Shown here one piece after another: positions 29,772 to 39,946 of a stretch of 64,000 bases of DNA (the stretch's first letter is position 1; every line of letters begins with the position of its first letter). The notes under the pieces are model-generated. The model searched no databases and was not told the origin of the DNA. It saw only the letters and a list, made by a program, of their open reading frames with translations. This stretch comes from Woeseia sp034521225. GTDB taxonomy: Bacteria > Pseudomonadota > Gammaproteobacteria > Steroidobacterales > Woeseiaceae. Location: positions 62,001-126,000 of the forward strand of contig JAXHMR010000024.1 of assembly GCA_034521225.1 (NCBI GenBank). The letters run 5' to 3'. The position numbers and the translations under genes are program-made.

Positions 29772-30933
29772 TTGGATATTGAGCTGGCGCCGCAGGCAAG
29801 GGAATGGCAAACGAAAGCGCGGGAGTACGCCGACGACTACCTGCTTTCCTACGAAGTCGAAGCCGAACTAAATGGCGGCGTATTGCCCGCTGATATCGCC
29901 AGGCGCAACAAGGCCCGCGCCGTCGAACTGGGTTTCAGCGGCATGGATGTACCGGAAGCGAGCGGTGGACACGCGCTGTCGATCGAAGCGCAGGTGGCGG
30001 TTTGGGAGCAACTGGGCGCATTACCAATGCCCTGTCGTGGTGCTTTGCCGAGCCGCAAAGCTGGATGTTCGAGGCGTGTAACGGAATACCAGCAGCAGAA
30101 ATACGTATTGCCGCTGATGCACGGTACCAAGCACGACTGTTACGCCATCACGGAGGAAGGTCCTGGTTCCGATGTGTCGTCGCTCAAGGCAACGGCCGTC
30201 CGTGACGGCGATGACTACGTATTAAATGGTGAGAAATGGTTCGTTACCGGCGCCAACCTCGCCGACTATTTCTGGTTCCAGGCCCGCCTGCAGGATGAGG
30301 ATGACGATACGCTGTTTTTTATCGACCAGGGCACGCCCGGGATAGAAGTCATCGCCTCACCCTCGTTCAGCCACACGTTTGCGGCCCACCATCCGACCTA
30401 CCGGTTATACCGATGTGCGTGTACCTGTCGGCAACCGGATCGGCCAGGCCGGTGATGGCATGGCCTTTACCCGAACCTGGTTTCGCCGGGAACGCCTGAT
30501 GATCGCCGCCCGGTGCTGCGGCGCCGCCGCGCGCCTGATCGAGGAAGCCGCCGCATTCGCCAGCCAGCGCATGGTCGGTGGCGAACCGCTCTGCGAGCGC
30601 CAGGCCATACAGATGATGCTGGCCGACAGCGTGACCGAACTCTGGTCTGCGCGCCTTATGACATTCGAGGCCGCGACGGCGCACGACCGTGGCGAGGACG
30701 TCAAATCGCTGCACATGCGCTGCTCGATGGCCAAGCTGCATGCATCGGAGATGGCGAATCGCGTCGCCGATCGCGCCGTGCAGATTTTCGGCGGCCGCGG
30801 GTACATGCGGGAAAATGTCGCTGAGCGTTTTTTCCGGGAGCTGCGCGTCGACCGTATCTGGGAGGGTACCAGCGAAATCCAGCGCCTTATTATCGCCCGC
30901 GGGCTGTTAAAGCGCGGGCTCGGCGGATTATAG
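29772..30933 (+). CDS. Acyl-CoA dehydrogenase (frameshifted)
   Basis: The parts show the flavin and substrate motifs ITEEGPGSDVSSLKATA, GEKWFVTGAN and the C-terminal QIFGGRGYMRENVAERFFRELR with IWEGTSEIQRLI. Two shifts near 30020 and 30085 put NALSWCFAEPQSWMFEAC in another frame, and one near 30400 breaks RYTDVRVPVG. The start is TTG 29772 with AGGAGC upstream. The enzyme would desaturate an acyl-CoA made by the cluster's synthetase. Confidence 0.8.
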
Positions 30934-31007
30934 GCCACTTGCTTCCGGCGACGTCACTGCGGACAGCAATTGTCACGTTCACTGGCGCATGGTCAAATCG
31001 CCCGGTG

Positions 31008-32140
31008 ATGAGTGCGCGCGCGTCCATGCAAACCGGAAAACGCAGCCTGTGGCTCGGTGCCTGCCTGTGCTTTGGCTTCGCCGCCGGGTGCGGCGGGCAG
31101 TCGTCTGAAAACGGTGACGCCAGGGTCGTCAATGTCTATAACTGGTCCGACTATATCGGCCCGGACACGCTGCAGCAGTTCGAAGCCGAGTACGGCATCA
31201 AGGTCAACTACGACTTTTACGATTCGTCGGAAGTCGTCGACGTCAAGTTGCTGGCCGGAAACAGCGGCTACGACGTCGTCGTGCACAGCGCCCAGTTTTC
31301 GTCACGCCTGGCACCGATCGGCGTCTACGAAAAACTCGATTTCACACGGCTTGACAATACCCGGCACCTGGATCCGGAAATCATTGAGCAAATCGCCCTC
31401 TATGAGGAGATTGTCGACTACAGCGCGCCGTACATGTGGGGCACCACCGGATACGCCTGGAATGAGAAACTGGTGCGCGAGCGGCTCCCGGATCATCCCA
31501 TGGACAGCGCCGACGTGCTGTTCGATCCCGAGGTCATTTCCAAACTGGCGGATTGCGGCGTCAGCCTGCTCGACGGCCCAACCGACGTTTTCCCGATGGT
31601 GCTTGCGTACCTGGACGAGACCCGAGTGCGGTGGATGCCGAAAACATCGCCGCCGCGGAAGCGCAGCTCAAGCTGATACGCCCGTATGTGCGTTACTTCA
31701 GCAACTCAAAAATGATCAGCGACCTGCCGAACCGCGAAGTCTGTGTCGCGATGAGCTGGTCGGGTGACTATGCCCAGGCCGCGGCACGCGCCGAAGAAGC
31801 CGGCCTCGACATCACGCTGCATTACACGATGCCTAAGGAGGGTTCCGGACTGTGGGTTGATGGTTTTTACATACCCGACGACGCGCCACACATGGACAAT
31901 GCGTACCTGTTCATCAACTTTATGCTGCGCCCCAGGGTGCTTGCAGAAATCTCGAACTACGTTTACTACGCAAACGCAAGTGAAACCGCGCGCGAGTATA
32001 TGTCGCCACGCGTCCTGAATGACCCCGGCATCTACCCGGATGAAGCTGCCTGGGAGATCGTCTACCCGGTCCTTAGTGCACCGCCAAAACAGGAAAGGCT
32101 CCGCACGCGCGCCTGGGCCCGCGTCAAGAGCGGAATCTGA
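31008..32140 (+). CDS. Polyamine-type substrate-binding lipoprotein, PotF-like (one frameshift)
   Basis: The lipoprotein signal ends at FAAGC. The mature part begins VVNVYNWSDYIGPDTLQQF, and the rest follows PotF closely: PYMWGTTGYAWN, CGVSLLDGPTDVF, and after a shift near 31625 AMSWSGDYAQAA and LWVDGFYIPDDAP. PotF binds putrescine in the periplasm; NWSD and the later aspartates are ligand contacts in that family. ATG 31026 is an alternative start. The neighbours PotG, PotH and PotI complete an importer. The real ligand could be another cationic amine. Confidence 0.82.
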
Positions 32141-32155
32141 ACAGGGGTCGAAGCG

Positions 32156-33253
32156 ATTAGCGAGTCACCGATTATCGAACTGCAGAATGTCAGCAAGCGT
32201 TTCGGCGACTTTCTGGCCGTTGAGGACGTCAGCCTGAGCGTTGCGCGCGGCGAGCTGTTCTCGATACTTGGCGGTTCAGGCTGCGGCAAGACGACACTGT
32301 TACGGATCATGGCCGGCTTTGAGGTTCCTTCGTCAGGGCGTGTGCTGATTGATGGTGTCGACGTGACATCGACGCCGCCGTACCAGCGTCCGGTCAACAT
32401 GATGTTCCAGTCCTACGCATTGTTTCCCCACATGACGGTCGAGAAGAATGTTGCCTATGGATTACAGAAAGACGGGGTCGCCAGCAGCGAGGTTCGTGAC
32501 CGGGTCGCCGATATCCTGAAACTGGTCCAGCTGGAGGATTTCACCGCGCGCAAGCCCGATCAGCTGTCGGGAGGGCAACGGCAGCGTGTTGCACTGGCAC
32601 GCGCGCTGGTCAAACAGCCAAAAGTGCTGTTGCTCGACGAACCGCTGGCCGCGCTCGACAAGAAACTTCGTGAGCACACCCAGTTCGAGCTGATGAGCAT
32701 CCAGGACAAGCTTGGCATTACCTTTGTCGTCGTCACGCACGACCAGGAGGAAGCGATGATCCTGTCAACGCGTATTGCCGTAATGAATCAGGGACGCTTC
32801 TGCCAGGTTGATACACCCGCGACGATCTACGAGTTTCCAACCAGCCGTTTCGTTGCCGATTTCATCGGCACAATCAATATATTCGATGGCGTCGTCGAAG
32901 AATCAACGGGCGATGAGGTTGCCGTACGGAGTCCGGATGCGAACGCGTTGCTTCGTGCACATTCCGAGCGCAAATTCAGGCAAGGGGATAAACTGGCGCT
33001 GGCTGTGCGACCGGAGAAAATCTATATCAGCAAGAACAAGCCGGACAATGGTGATGATATTTGTCTTGAAGGAATTGTCGAGGACCTGGGCTATTTCGGC
33101 AATATATCGCTCTACCGGATTCGCCTGCCGGGCGGAAAGATTGTCCAGGTCAGCGCGCAGAACCGGAGACGCTCGGCAACCCGGTCGCTCGAATGGGACG
33201 ACAACGTCTTCATTTCCTGGCAACCGCAAAGCGCTGTCCTCCTGACCGAATGA
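32156..33253 (+). CDS. ABC transporter ATPase, PotG-like (start codon not canonical)
   Basis: The protein has Walker A GGSGCGKTT near 32270, signature LSGGQRQRVALARALV, Walker B VLLLDEPLAALD and the H-loop VVVTHDQEEAM, plus a C-terminal TOBE-like domain. The first in-frame ATG (32309) lies after Walker A and cannot be the start. Between the PotF stop (32138-32140) and Walker A, the same frame contains no ATG, GTG or TTG; ATT at 32156 is the best candidate, after AGGGG. Either a rare start or a sequence error is involved. The stop overlaps the permease start. Confidence 0.82.
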   Translation: MSESPIIELQNVSKRFGDFLAVEDVSLSVARGELFSILGGSGCGKTTLLRIMAGFEVPSSGRVLIDGVDVTSTPPYQRPVNMMFQSYALFPHMTVEKNVAYGLQKDGVASSEVRDRVADILKLVQLEDFTARKPDQLSGGQRQRVALARALVKQPKVLLLDEPLAALDKKLREHTQFELMSIQDKLGITFVVVTHDQEEAMILSTRIAVMNQGRFCQVDTPATIYEFPTSRFVADFIGTINIFDGVVEESTGDEVAVRSPDANALLRAHSERKFRQGDKLALAVRPEKIYISKNKPDNGDDICLEGIVEDLGYFGNISLYRIRLPGGKIVQVSAQNRRRSATRSLEWDDNVFISWQPQSAVLLTE

Positions 33254-34157
33254 ACGCGGGCGACGTGTCAGTCACCGGGAAAGGCGGCCAGCTCTGGCAG
33301 CGTTTCGTCGTCGCGATTCCGTATCTCTGGCTGCTGCTGTTTTTCCTCGCGCCGTTTGCGATCGTTTTCAAGATCAGTTTTCCGACCCGATAATTGGCCA
33401 GCCGCCCTTCACTCCAACGTTCGACGATGCCGGCAATGTAATATCCACGTGGGATAATTATCGCTTCCTGTTCAGCGACAAACTGTACGGTCTGTCCTAC
33501 CTGAAGTCCGTCGTGACGGCGGCGATTGCCACGTTTTTCTGCCTGCTGCTTGGCTTCCCTATGGCCTACGCAATAGCGAGGTCCGATGAGCGCACACGAA
33601 ACCTTCTGCTGCTGCTCATCATCCTGCCGTTCTGGATCTCGTTCCTGTTACGTGTGTACGCCTGGATGGGACTGCTGAACAACTACGGCGTGATCAATAA
33701 CCTGCTGCTGTGGCTGGGCGTCATCGATAGCCCGATACAGCTCATGTACACGGATTTTGCCGTCTATATCGGCCTCGTCTACTCCTACCTGCCCTTCATG
33801 ATCCTGCCGCTGTACGCATCCCTCGAACGCATGAACTGGCGGCTCGTCGAAGCAGCCATGGATCTCGGCGCGGGGCCACTACGTGCATTCCGGGATATCA
33901 CCTGGCCGCTCGCCCGCCCCGGCGTCATCGCAGGTTGCTTGCTGGTATTCATACCGGCGATCGGCGAGTACGTCATCCCGTACCTGCTTGGCGGTCCGGA
34001 ATCACTGATGATCGGGCGTGTCCTGTTTGACGAGTTTTTTGTCAACCGCGACTGGCCGCTGGCCTCATCGGTTGCCGTCGTACTGCTGGTGCTGCTCGTC
34101 ATCCCGATCGTGCTGCTGCAGCGCAGCCAGGGCGCGGACCAGGAGGGAGCGGCATGA
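33250..34157 (+). CDS. ABC transporter permease, PotH-like (one frameshift)
   Basis: The N-terminal part shows FVVAIPYLWLLLFFLAPF. After ISF the frame breaks at a TTTT run near 33383; adding one T restores SFSDPIIGQPPFTPTF and the rest. The EAA loop LVEAAMDLGAGPLRAFRDI contacts the ATPase. It forms the inner-membrane channel with the PotI-like permease. The loss at a short homopolymer is typical of sequencing error. Confidence 0.82.
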
Positions 34158-34957
34158 AGCAGCGGCGCTCCATAACGCTGCTGTCGGTACTGGCCTTCGG
34201 CTACGCGTTTCTCTACGTTCCGTTGATCTCGGTTATCGTCTACTCTTTTAATGACTCACGGCTCGCAACGGTCTGGGGCGGCTTTTCGACCCGCTGGTAT
34301 GCGGAGCTGCTGAAGAACGACGAAGTACTCGATGCCGCCTGGCTCAGCCTGCAGGTCGCATCGATTTCCGCGACGCTGGCGACGATCTTCGGCACGATGA
34401 TTGGTCTCGCCCTGTCCCGCTTCGGCCGCTTTCGCGGCCGCACGCTGCTGTCGGGCATGGTTACGTCGCCGCTGGTCATGCCCGAGGTCATTACCGGCCT
34501 GTCCCTGCTGCTGCTGTTTGTCAGCCTGCAGCTGCTGATTGGCTGGCCGGCGCAACGCGGCTTTTCAACGATTACGATTGCGCATACGACATTCTCGCTC
34601 GCCTACGTAACGATCATCGTGCAATCGCGGCTCAATGCAATGGATCAGTCGCTGGAAGAAGCGGCGATGGACCTGGGCGGGCGGCCACTGCGCGTCCTGT
34701 TCGACATCACGCTGCCGCTGATCGCACCCGCGATGGTAGCAGGCTGGCTGCTGGCATTTACCCTGTCGCTGGACGACCTGGTGATTGCGAGCTTCGTCTC
34801 GGGACCGGGAGGCAGCACGCTGCCAATGGTAATTTTCTCGAAGGTGAAGCTCGGCGTGACACCGGACATCAACGCGCTGGCGACGATGATTATCGTTTTC
34901 GTATCGAGCGCGGTGCTGGTCGCGTGGTGGTTCGGGCGGCGCGCCTCGCGCAATTAA
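34154..34957 (+). CDS. ABC transporter permease, PotI-like
   Basis: This 267-residue protein has six hydrophobic segments and the EAA motif LEEAAMDLGGRPLRVLFDI. It begins inside the stop of the PotH-like gene. The family imports putrescine or spermidine. It is intact and completes a four-gene importer downstream of the BetI-like regulator. Confidence 0.88.
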   Translation: MKQRRSITLLSVLAFGYAFLYVPLISVIVYSFNDSRLATVWGGFSTRWYAELLKNDEVLDAAWLSLQVASISATLATIFGTMIGLALSRFGRFRGRTLLSGMVTSPLVMPEVITGLSLLLLFVSLQLLIGWPAQRGFSTITIAHTTFSLAYVTIIVQSRLNAMDQSLEEAAMDLGGRPLRVLFDITLPLIAPAMVAGWLLAFTLSLDDLVIASFVSGPGGSTLPMVIFSKVKLGVTPDINALATMIIVFVSSAVLVAWWFGRRASRN

Positions 34958-34970
34958 CAGTCATACTTTC

Positions 34971-36194
34971 TCAGGCCGCCTGCGGCTCCTCGTCGAGCTG
35001 CTGCAGGATCCACTCTATGTAGCGGCGCTCCAAGCGCTCCATGCCGGAGAGCGGGCCCGGCTGGTAGTACCGTGAATTCACGCCCTTCCAGTTATTGACG
35101 ATGATGCGCTTGTCGGCATCCGTCGTGATGTCCCAGAGCCAGATCAGTTCGTCGACATCGTAGTCCTTCCCTTCCTGCGCATCGCCGCGAACCAGCCAGT
35201 AGATATCGCACTGGCAGTTTTCAATGTCGACCGGCGTAAAGACATAGGCCACAACGTGGTCACTGTAGGCCAGCAAAAATGAAAAAGGCCCGAAGGTGAA
35301 GTCAGAGGCACCACCATCATAGCCGGTCAGGTTGCCGAGCAATGGCGCCACCGGACTGCCATCCCGGCTGCCGGTCTGGTAACCCTCGAACATCGCGGTC
35401 CGGCTATAGCCGTAGCCCTGCTCACCCGGACGTGCTTGTGTATCCACGTAATCGTGTTCGATATCACGAATGCCGCAAGCCGGCATCCGGTCGATCATCT
35501 TCTGCTGCAAACGATCGCGTTTTTTCGCATCCAGCATCAGCGTATGCATGCGTGCATACTCCGGGTGCGCAGTAGCGCAGTGATAGCACTCCTGGTAGTT
35601 CTCGATCGCAAGCTTCCAGTTGGCCTGAATCGGATAGCTTCTGTATGCGGCAACCTTGAGATTTTCGAAACCGAACATCTCGAACGGCTCGGCCAGGTCA
35701 CGCTTCGCACCCTCGAGCGACGGCGGTGAATCACTGAAGCAGATGAACATCAGCCCGCCGAGTATTTCCAGCGATACCGGATGCAGGCCATGATCCTCTT
35801 TCCGGAAATTCGCGTCCATGTTGCGCGCTGCCAGCAAATTACCGTCATTGTCGTAGACCCAGCCGTGATAGGGACATTCGAACTTTCGGGCCGAACCGCT
35901 TTTTTCCGGGCATACCAGCGAACCGCGGTGACGGCATACGTTGGCATGTGCCCGCAACTCGCCCTGCTGGTTGCGAACGATTATTGCCGAATCATTGGCA
36001 ACCTTGACGACCTTGTAATCACCCGGCTCGGGGAGCTCTGACTCATGTCCCGCGAGAATCCAGTTGCGCGAGATAATGCGCTCCACTTCCAGCTCATAGA
36101 TATCCGGATCAGTATAAAAGCGCTGGTCCAGCGACCAGCCCGGCTGTTGCTGCCTGATGAGTTCCTTGATTGGGGTGTTCGTTTCGGTCGACAT
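34971..36194 (-). CDS. Rieske-type non-haem iron oxygenase alpha subunit (GbcA/CntA-like)
   Basis: This 407-residue protein has the Rieske cluster motif CRHRGSLVC followed by CPYHGWVY. Its catalytic-domain segment NWKLAIENYQECYHCATAHPEY carries the mononuclear iron His ligands and the bridging acidic region typical of glycine-betaine and carnitine monooxygenases. Such enzymes cleave N-methyl or quaternary amine groups and need a separate reductase, which is not seen here. It faces the PotI-like gene and lies at the edge of the catabolic cluster. Confidence 0.82.
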   Translation of the reverse strand: MSTETNTPIKELIRQQQPGWSLDQRFYTDPDIYELEVERIISRNWILAGHESELPEPGDYKVVKVANDSAIIVRNQQGELRAHANVCRHRGSLVCPEKSGSARKFECPYHGWVYDNDGNLLAARNMDANFRKEDHGLHPVSLEILGGLMFICFSDSPPSLEGAKRDLAEPFEMFGFENLKVAAYRSYPIQANWKLAIENYQECYHCATAHPEYARMHTLMLDAKKRDRLQQKMIDRMPACGIRDIEHDYVDTQARPGEQGYGYSRTAMFEGYQTGSRDGSPVAPLLGNLTGYDGGASDFTFGPFSFLLAYSDHVVAYVFTPVDIENCQCDIYWLVRGDAQEGKDYDVDELIWLWDITTDADKRIIVNNWKGVNSRYYQPGPLSGMERLERRYIEWILQQLDEEPQAA

Positions 36195-36440
36195 AACAAG
36201 TCCGCTATAAATACACGTTGTTTATGGCCCAATTATGCAACGTCCGATGCGGTCAACTCGTGTGAATTTCAGATAGTGAACCGGGTGGTCAATCACCTGT
36301 ACCGCATCAATGGTATTACCAGGGACGGCGAGATCAGCGACAACTGTTAAGATACGCCAGTTGGAACGACACGGGCGGGCAATACGCGTAAAATCAGGCA
36401 CTTTGCACAATCTCGCCGAAGCAAAAGGATCGCACGACGC

Positions 36441-37676
36441 ATGAGCACCCAATCCCGACTGCACATCCCGCGTCCATCGGCGCGACCGGGCGATGAACCG
36501 GACTTCAGCTACCTGTCGCTGTCACCGGCGGGCTCGGTGGACAAACCCGCCGTCGACGCCCGGACGCGTGAGGTGGACCAGCTCGCGTACGATCTCGTTC
36601 GCGTGCTCGATGACGATCACAAGGCCAAGGGGCCGTGGAATCCCGGATTTGACGCCAGCGAACTGCAGGTGGCGTTGCGCTGGATAATGCTGACCCGCAT
36701 CTTTGACGAACGCATGCTGCAGATCCAGCGGCAGGGGCGCATCTCTTTTTATATACAGTCACTGGGCGAGGAAGCCATCTCGATCGCACAGGGCATGGCT
36801 TTGCGTCCCGGCGACATGTGCTTCCCGCATTACCGGAACCAGGGGCTTTTCCTGTATCGGGGCACGAAACTCGTCGAGCTGATGTGCCAGTGCCTGTCGA
36901 ACACCGGTGACATGTGCAAGGGCCGGCAGATGCCGATCATGTACCACAGCCGCAACGCGAACATGTTCTCGATTTCGGGCAATCTCGGCACGCAGTATCC
37001 GCATGCCGTCGGCTGGGCAATGGCCTCGGCAATAAAAGGTGAAGATCACATCGCGATGTCGTGGGTCGGTGACGGCAGTACCGCCGAGGCCGATTTCCAC
37101 CACGCGCTGACGTTCGCGGCTGTCTACCAGGCGCCTGTCATTCTCAATGTCGTCAATAACCAGTGGGCGATTTCGACGTTCCAGGGGTTTGCCGGCGGGG
37201 AACGCCGCCCGTTTGCCGCGCGCGGTTTAGGCCTGGGCATACCCGGCATACGTGTTGATGGTAATGACCTGCTTGCCGTTCGATCCGTCACGCTATGGGC
37301 GGCCGAGCGCGCGCGCCGCGGCGGCGGGCCGACATTGATCGAGCACGTGACCTATCGCGGCGGCGCGCATTCAACCAGCGACGACCCGTCGAAATACCGG
37401 CCGAAGGACGAGTGGAAGGCGTTTCCGCTGGGCGATCCGCTCGAACGGCTGAAACAGCACCTGGTCAGTGAAGGGCACTGGTCGGAAAAGGATCACGAGG
37501 CCCTCGACAAGGAGCTGCGCGCTGACGTTCTCGCCGCGTGGAAGGAAGCGCAAAAGTTGGGCACGATGACGGACGGCCCGCAACTTGACCCGGCCACGAT
37601 GTTTGACGACGTCGTCGCCGAGACACCGGACCACCTCGAAGAACAGCGTCGCCAGATGCTGGCACTGGAGAGATAA
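36441..37676 (+). CDS. bkdA: Branched-chain 2-oxoacid dehydrogenase E1 alpha subunit
   Basis: This 411-residue thiamine-diphosphate enzyme subunit shows RQGRISFYIQSLGEEA, the ThDP motif SWVGDGSTAEADFHHAL with NNQWAIST, and YRGGAHSTSDDPSKYR, the phosphorylation-loop-like region of branched-chain E1 alpha. It decarboxylates 2-oxoacids from valine, leucine and isoleucine. An AAAAGGA site precedes ATG 36441. The E1 beta and E2 genes follow; E3 is not in the window. Confidence 0.9.
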   Translation: MSTQSRLHIPRPSARPGDEPDFSYLSLSPAGSVDKPAVDARTREVDQLAYDLVRVLDDDHKAKGPWNPGFDASELQVALRWIMLTRIFDERMLQIQRQGRISFYIQSLGEEAISIAQGMALRPGDMCFPHYRNQGLFLYRGTKLVELMCQCLSNTGDMCKGRQMPIMYHSRNANMFSISGNLGTQYPHAVGWAMASAIKGEDHIAMSWVGDGSTAEADFHHALTFAAVYQAPVILNVVNNQWAISTFQGFAGGERRPFAARGLGLGIPGIRVDGNDLLAVRSVTLWAAERARRGGGPTLIEHVTYRGGAHSTSDDPSKYRPKDEWKAFPLGDPLERLKQHLVSEGHWSEKDHEALDKELRADVLAAWKEAQKLGTMTDGPQLDPATMFDDVVAETPDHLEEQRRQMLALER

Positions 37677-37679
37677 GCG

Positions 37680-38696
37680 ATGGCCCAGATGAACATGATC
37701 CAGGCCATCCGTTCAGCGCTAGATGTTGTCATGCAGAAGGATCCAAACGTCGTCATCCTCGGCGAGGACGTCGGTTACTTCGGCGGCGTGTTCCGCTGCA
37801 CCGACGGGCTGCAGCGCAAGTACGGCGAGCACCGCGTCATCGACGCGCCCATTGCGGAGGGCGGTATTATCGGTGCGGCGATCGGCATGGGCGTCAACGG
37901 CTTGCGGCCGGTTGCTGAAATCCAGTTTGCCGACTATATCTATCCGGGCTTCGACCAGATTGTCAGTGAACTGGCGCGGCTGCGCTACCGGACCGGCGGC
38001 GACTATTTCTCGCCGGTGACGATTCGTACACCGTGCGGCGGCGGCATACGCGGCGGGCAGACGCACTCGCAGTCGCCGGAAGGCATCTTCACGCATGTGT
38101 CGGGTATCAAGACCGTCATGCCATCGAACCCCTACGATGCCAAGGGCCTTTTGATCAGCGCAATCGAGTCCGACGACCCGGTCATCTTCTTCGAGCCGAA
38201 GCGCATCTACAACGGGCCGTTCGACGGTGATCCCGACAAGGCGGCCGTATCGTGGGCCTCGCACCCGAAGGGCGAGGTGCCGGAAGACTATTACAGCGTG
38301 CCGCTCGGCACTGCCGATATCGTGCGGAGCGGCGACGAACTGACGATCATCACGTACGGCACGCTGGTACACGTCGCAGAAGCCGCGGCAAAAGTTACCG
38401 GTGTCGACGCCGAAATCATCGATGTCCGCACGCTCGCACCGCTCGATACCAGCACGCTCGCCGAGTCTGTCAAAAAAACCGGGCGCTGCCTGATCGCTCA
38501 TGAAGCTACGCGCTTCAGCGGCTATGGTGCAGAGCTGGCCGCCAGCATGCTGGAAGAGTGCTTCTGGCACCTGGAGGCACCGATCGAGCGAGTAACCGGC
38601 TGGGATACGCCGTACCCGCATGCATTTGAATGGCAGTATTTCCCCGGACAGAAACGCCTGGCGGCGGGAATCCGCAAGGTCATGGAGGCAGGATGA
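37680..38696 (+). CDS. bkdB: Branched-chain 2-oxoacid dehydrogenase E1 beta subunit
   Basis: This 338-residue transketolase-like subunit shows LGEDVGYFGGVFRCTDGL, APIAEGGIIGAAIGMG and HEATRFSGYGAEL. It pairs with E1 alpha, which ends 3 bases upstream. Its stop overlaps the E2 start (ATGA). Confidence 0.9.
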   Translation: MAQMNMIQAIRSALDVVMQKDPNVVILGEDVGYFGGVFRCTDGLQRKYGEHRVIDAPIAEGGIIGAAIGMGVNGLRPVAEIQFADYIYPGFDQIVSELARLRYRTGGDYFSPVTIRTPCGGGIRGGQTHSQSPEGIFTHVSGIKTVMPSNPYDAKGLLISAIESDDPVIFFEPKRIYNGPFDGDPDKAAVSWASHPKGEVPEDYYSVPLGTADIVRSGDELTIITYGTLVHVAEAAAKVTGVDAEIIDVRTLAPLDTSTLAESVKKTGRCLIAHEATRFSGYGAELAASMLEECFWHLEAPIERVTGWDTPYPHAFEWQYFPGQKRLAAGIRKVMEAG

Positions 38697-39919
38697 GCGA
38701 ATACATCTTCAAGTTGCCGGACCTTGGCGAGGGCACGGTCGAGTCGGAGATCGGCGAATGGCACATAAGCGTAGGCGATGACGTTGCCGAGGAAGACATC
38801 GTTGCGACGATGATGACGGACAAGGCCGCCGTCGAAATCTCGTCGCCGGTCAGCGGCAAGGTGAAGTCCTTGCCAGGCGAGCCTGGTGACGTCGTTGCTG
38901 TTGGTTCGCCGTTGATTATCTTTGAGACAGATGCGGCTGCTGCCAGTGAGGCGCCGGACTCAGGGCCAGAAAAAAAGGCTCAAAAAAAGGCAGGGAAAAA
39001 GCCGAAGGAAAAGAAGCCGAAATCAACCGAACGGGCCGACAACAAGACCAGAGTCATGACGTCGCCCGCCATCCGCCGCAAGGCGAAAGAAGCGGGCATC
39101 GACCTGACGCAGATCCCCGGGACCGGCACTGGCGGCCGGATACTGCGAACCGACTTCGATGAGTACATCGAAAAGGCATCTGATTCCCCATCCACCGCCA
39201 CTCGACGACAGGGCGCAGAAGCGGCGACCCGCGAGGAAAAAGTCATCGGCTTGCGCCGCGTCATCGCCGAACGCATGTCGGCCGCAAACAACGAGGTACC
39301 GCACTTCGCCTACGTCGAGGAGATCGACGTGACGGAGCTCGAGGCGCTGCGGCAGCACCTGAACGGCAGGAAGGAGAACAGGGACCAGCGCCTGACCCTG
39401 CTGCCGTTTATTTGTATGGCCCTGATACGCGCGCTGAAACAGTTCCCGCAGTGCAATACGACCTACGACAAGGAACGCAACGTGCTGGTCCGCCATGGTG
39501 GGGTTCACCTGGGTATAGCGACGCAGACGCAGGACGGACTCAAGGTACCGGTGGTCCGGAACAGCCAGCGCCGGTCCGTCAACGAACTCTCCGCGGAGAT
39601 TGCCAGGGTATCCGAAGCGGCGCGCAGCAACACGATCAAGCGAGAGGAACTGACAGGCTCGACGATTACCGTCACAAGCCTCGGCAAGCTCGGCGGCATC
39701 GTCACGACGCCGGTCATCAACATGCCCGAGGTTGCGATCATAGGTATCAACCGCGCGGTGGAGCGGCCGGTCATCATTAACGGTCAGGTTGCCGTGCGAC
39801 TGATGATGAATCTGTCTTCATCATTCGATCATCGTTTCGTTGACGGGTTTGACGCGGCGAACATGATACAAACCGTCAAGGACCTGCTCGAGCACCCGGC
39901 GACAATCTTTCTGGAATAA
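38693..39919 (+). CDS. bkdC: Dihydrolipoyl acyltransferase E2 of the branched-chain complex
   Basis: This protein of about 408 residues has a lipoyl domain (FKLPDLGEGTVESEI, lipoyl lysine in MMTDKAAVEI), a lysine-rich linker, an E3-binding domain (SPAIRRKAKEAGIDLTQI) and the acyltransferase domain ending SSFDHRFVDGFDAA with the catalytic HxxxDG. Only one lipoyl domain is present. The start ATG 38693 is chosen by the overlap with the E1 beta stop. Confidence 0.9.
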   Translation: MSEYIFKLPDLGEGTVESEIGEWHISVGDDVAEEDIVATMMTDKAAVEISSPVSGKVKSLPGEPGDVVAVGSPLIIFETDAAAASEAPDSGPEKKAQKKAGKKPKEKKPKSTERADNKTRVMTSPAIRRKAKEAGIDLTQIPGTGTGGRILRTDFDEYIEKASDSPSTATRRQGAEAATREEKVIGLRRVIAERMSAANNEVPHFAYVEEIDVTELEALRQHLNGRKENRDQRLTLLPFICMALIRALKQFPQCNTTYDKERNVLVRHGGVHLGIATQTQDGLKVPVVRNSQRRSVNELSAEIARVSEAARSNTIKREELTGSTITVTSLGKLGGIVTTPVINMPEVAIIGINRAVERPVIINGQVAVRLMMNLSSSFDHRFVDGFDAANMIQTVKDLLEHPATIFLE

Positions 39920-39946
39920 AAACTGCCTGCCTCCTGGAGGATCACG

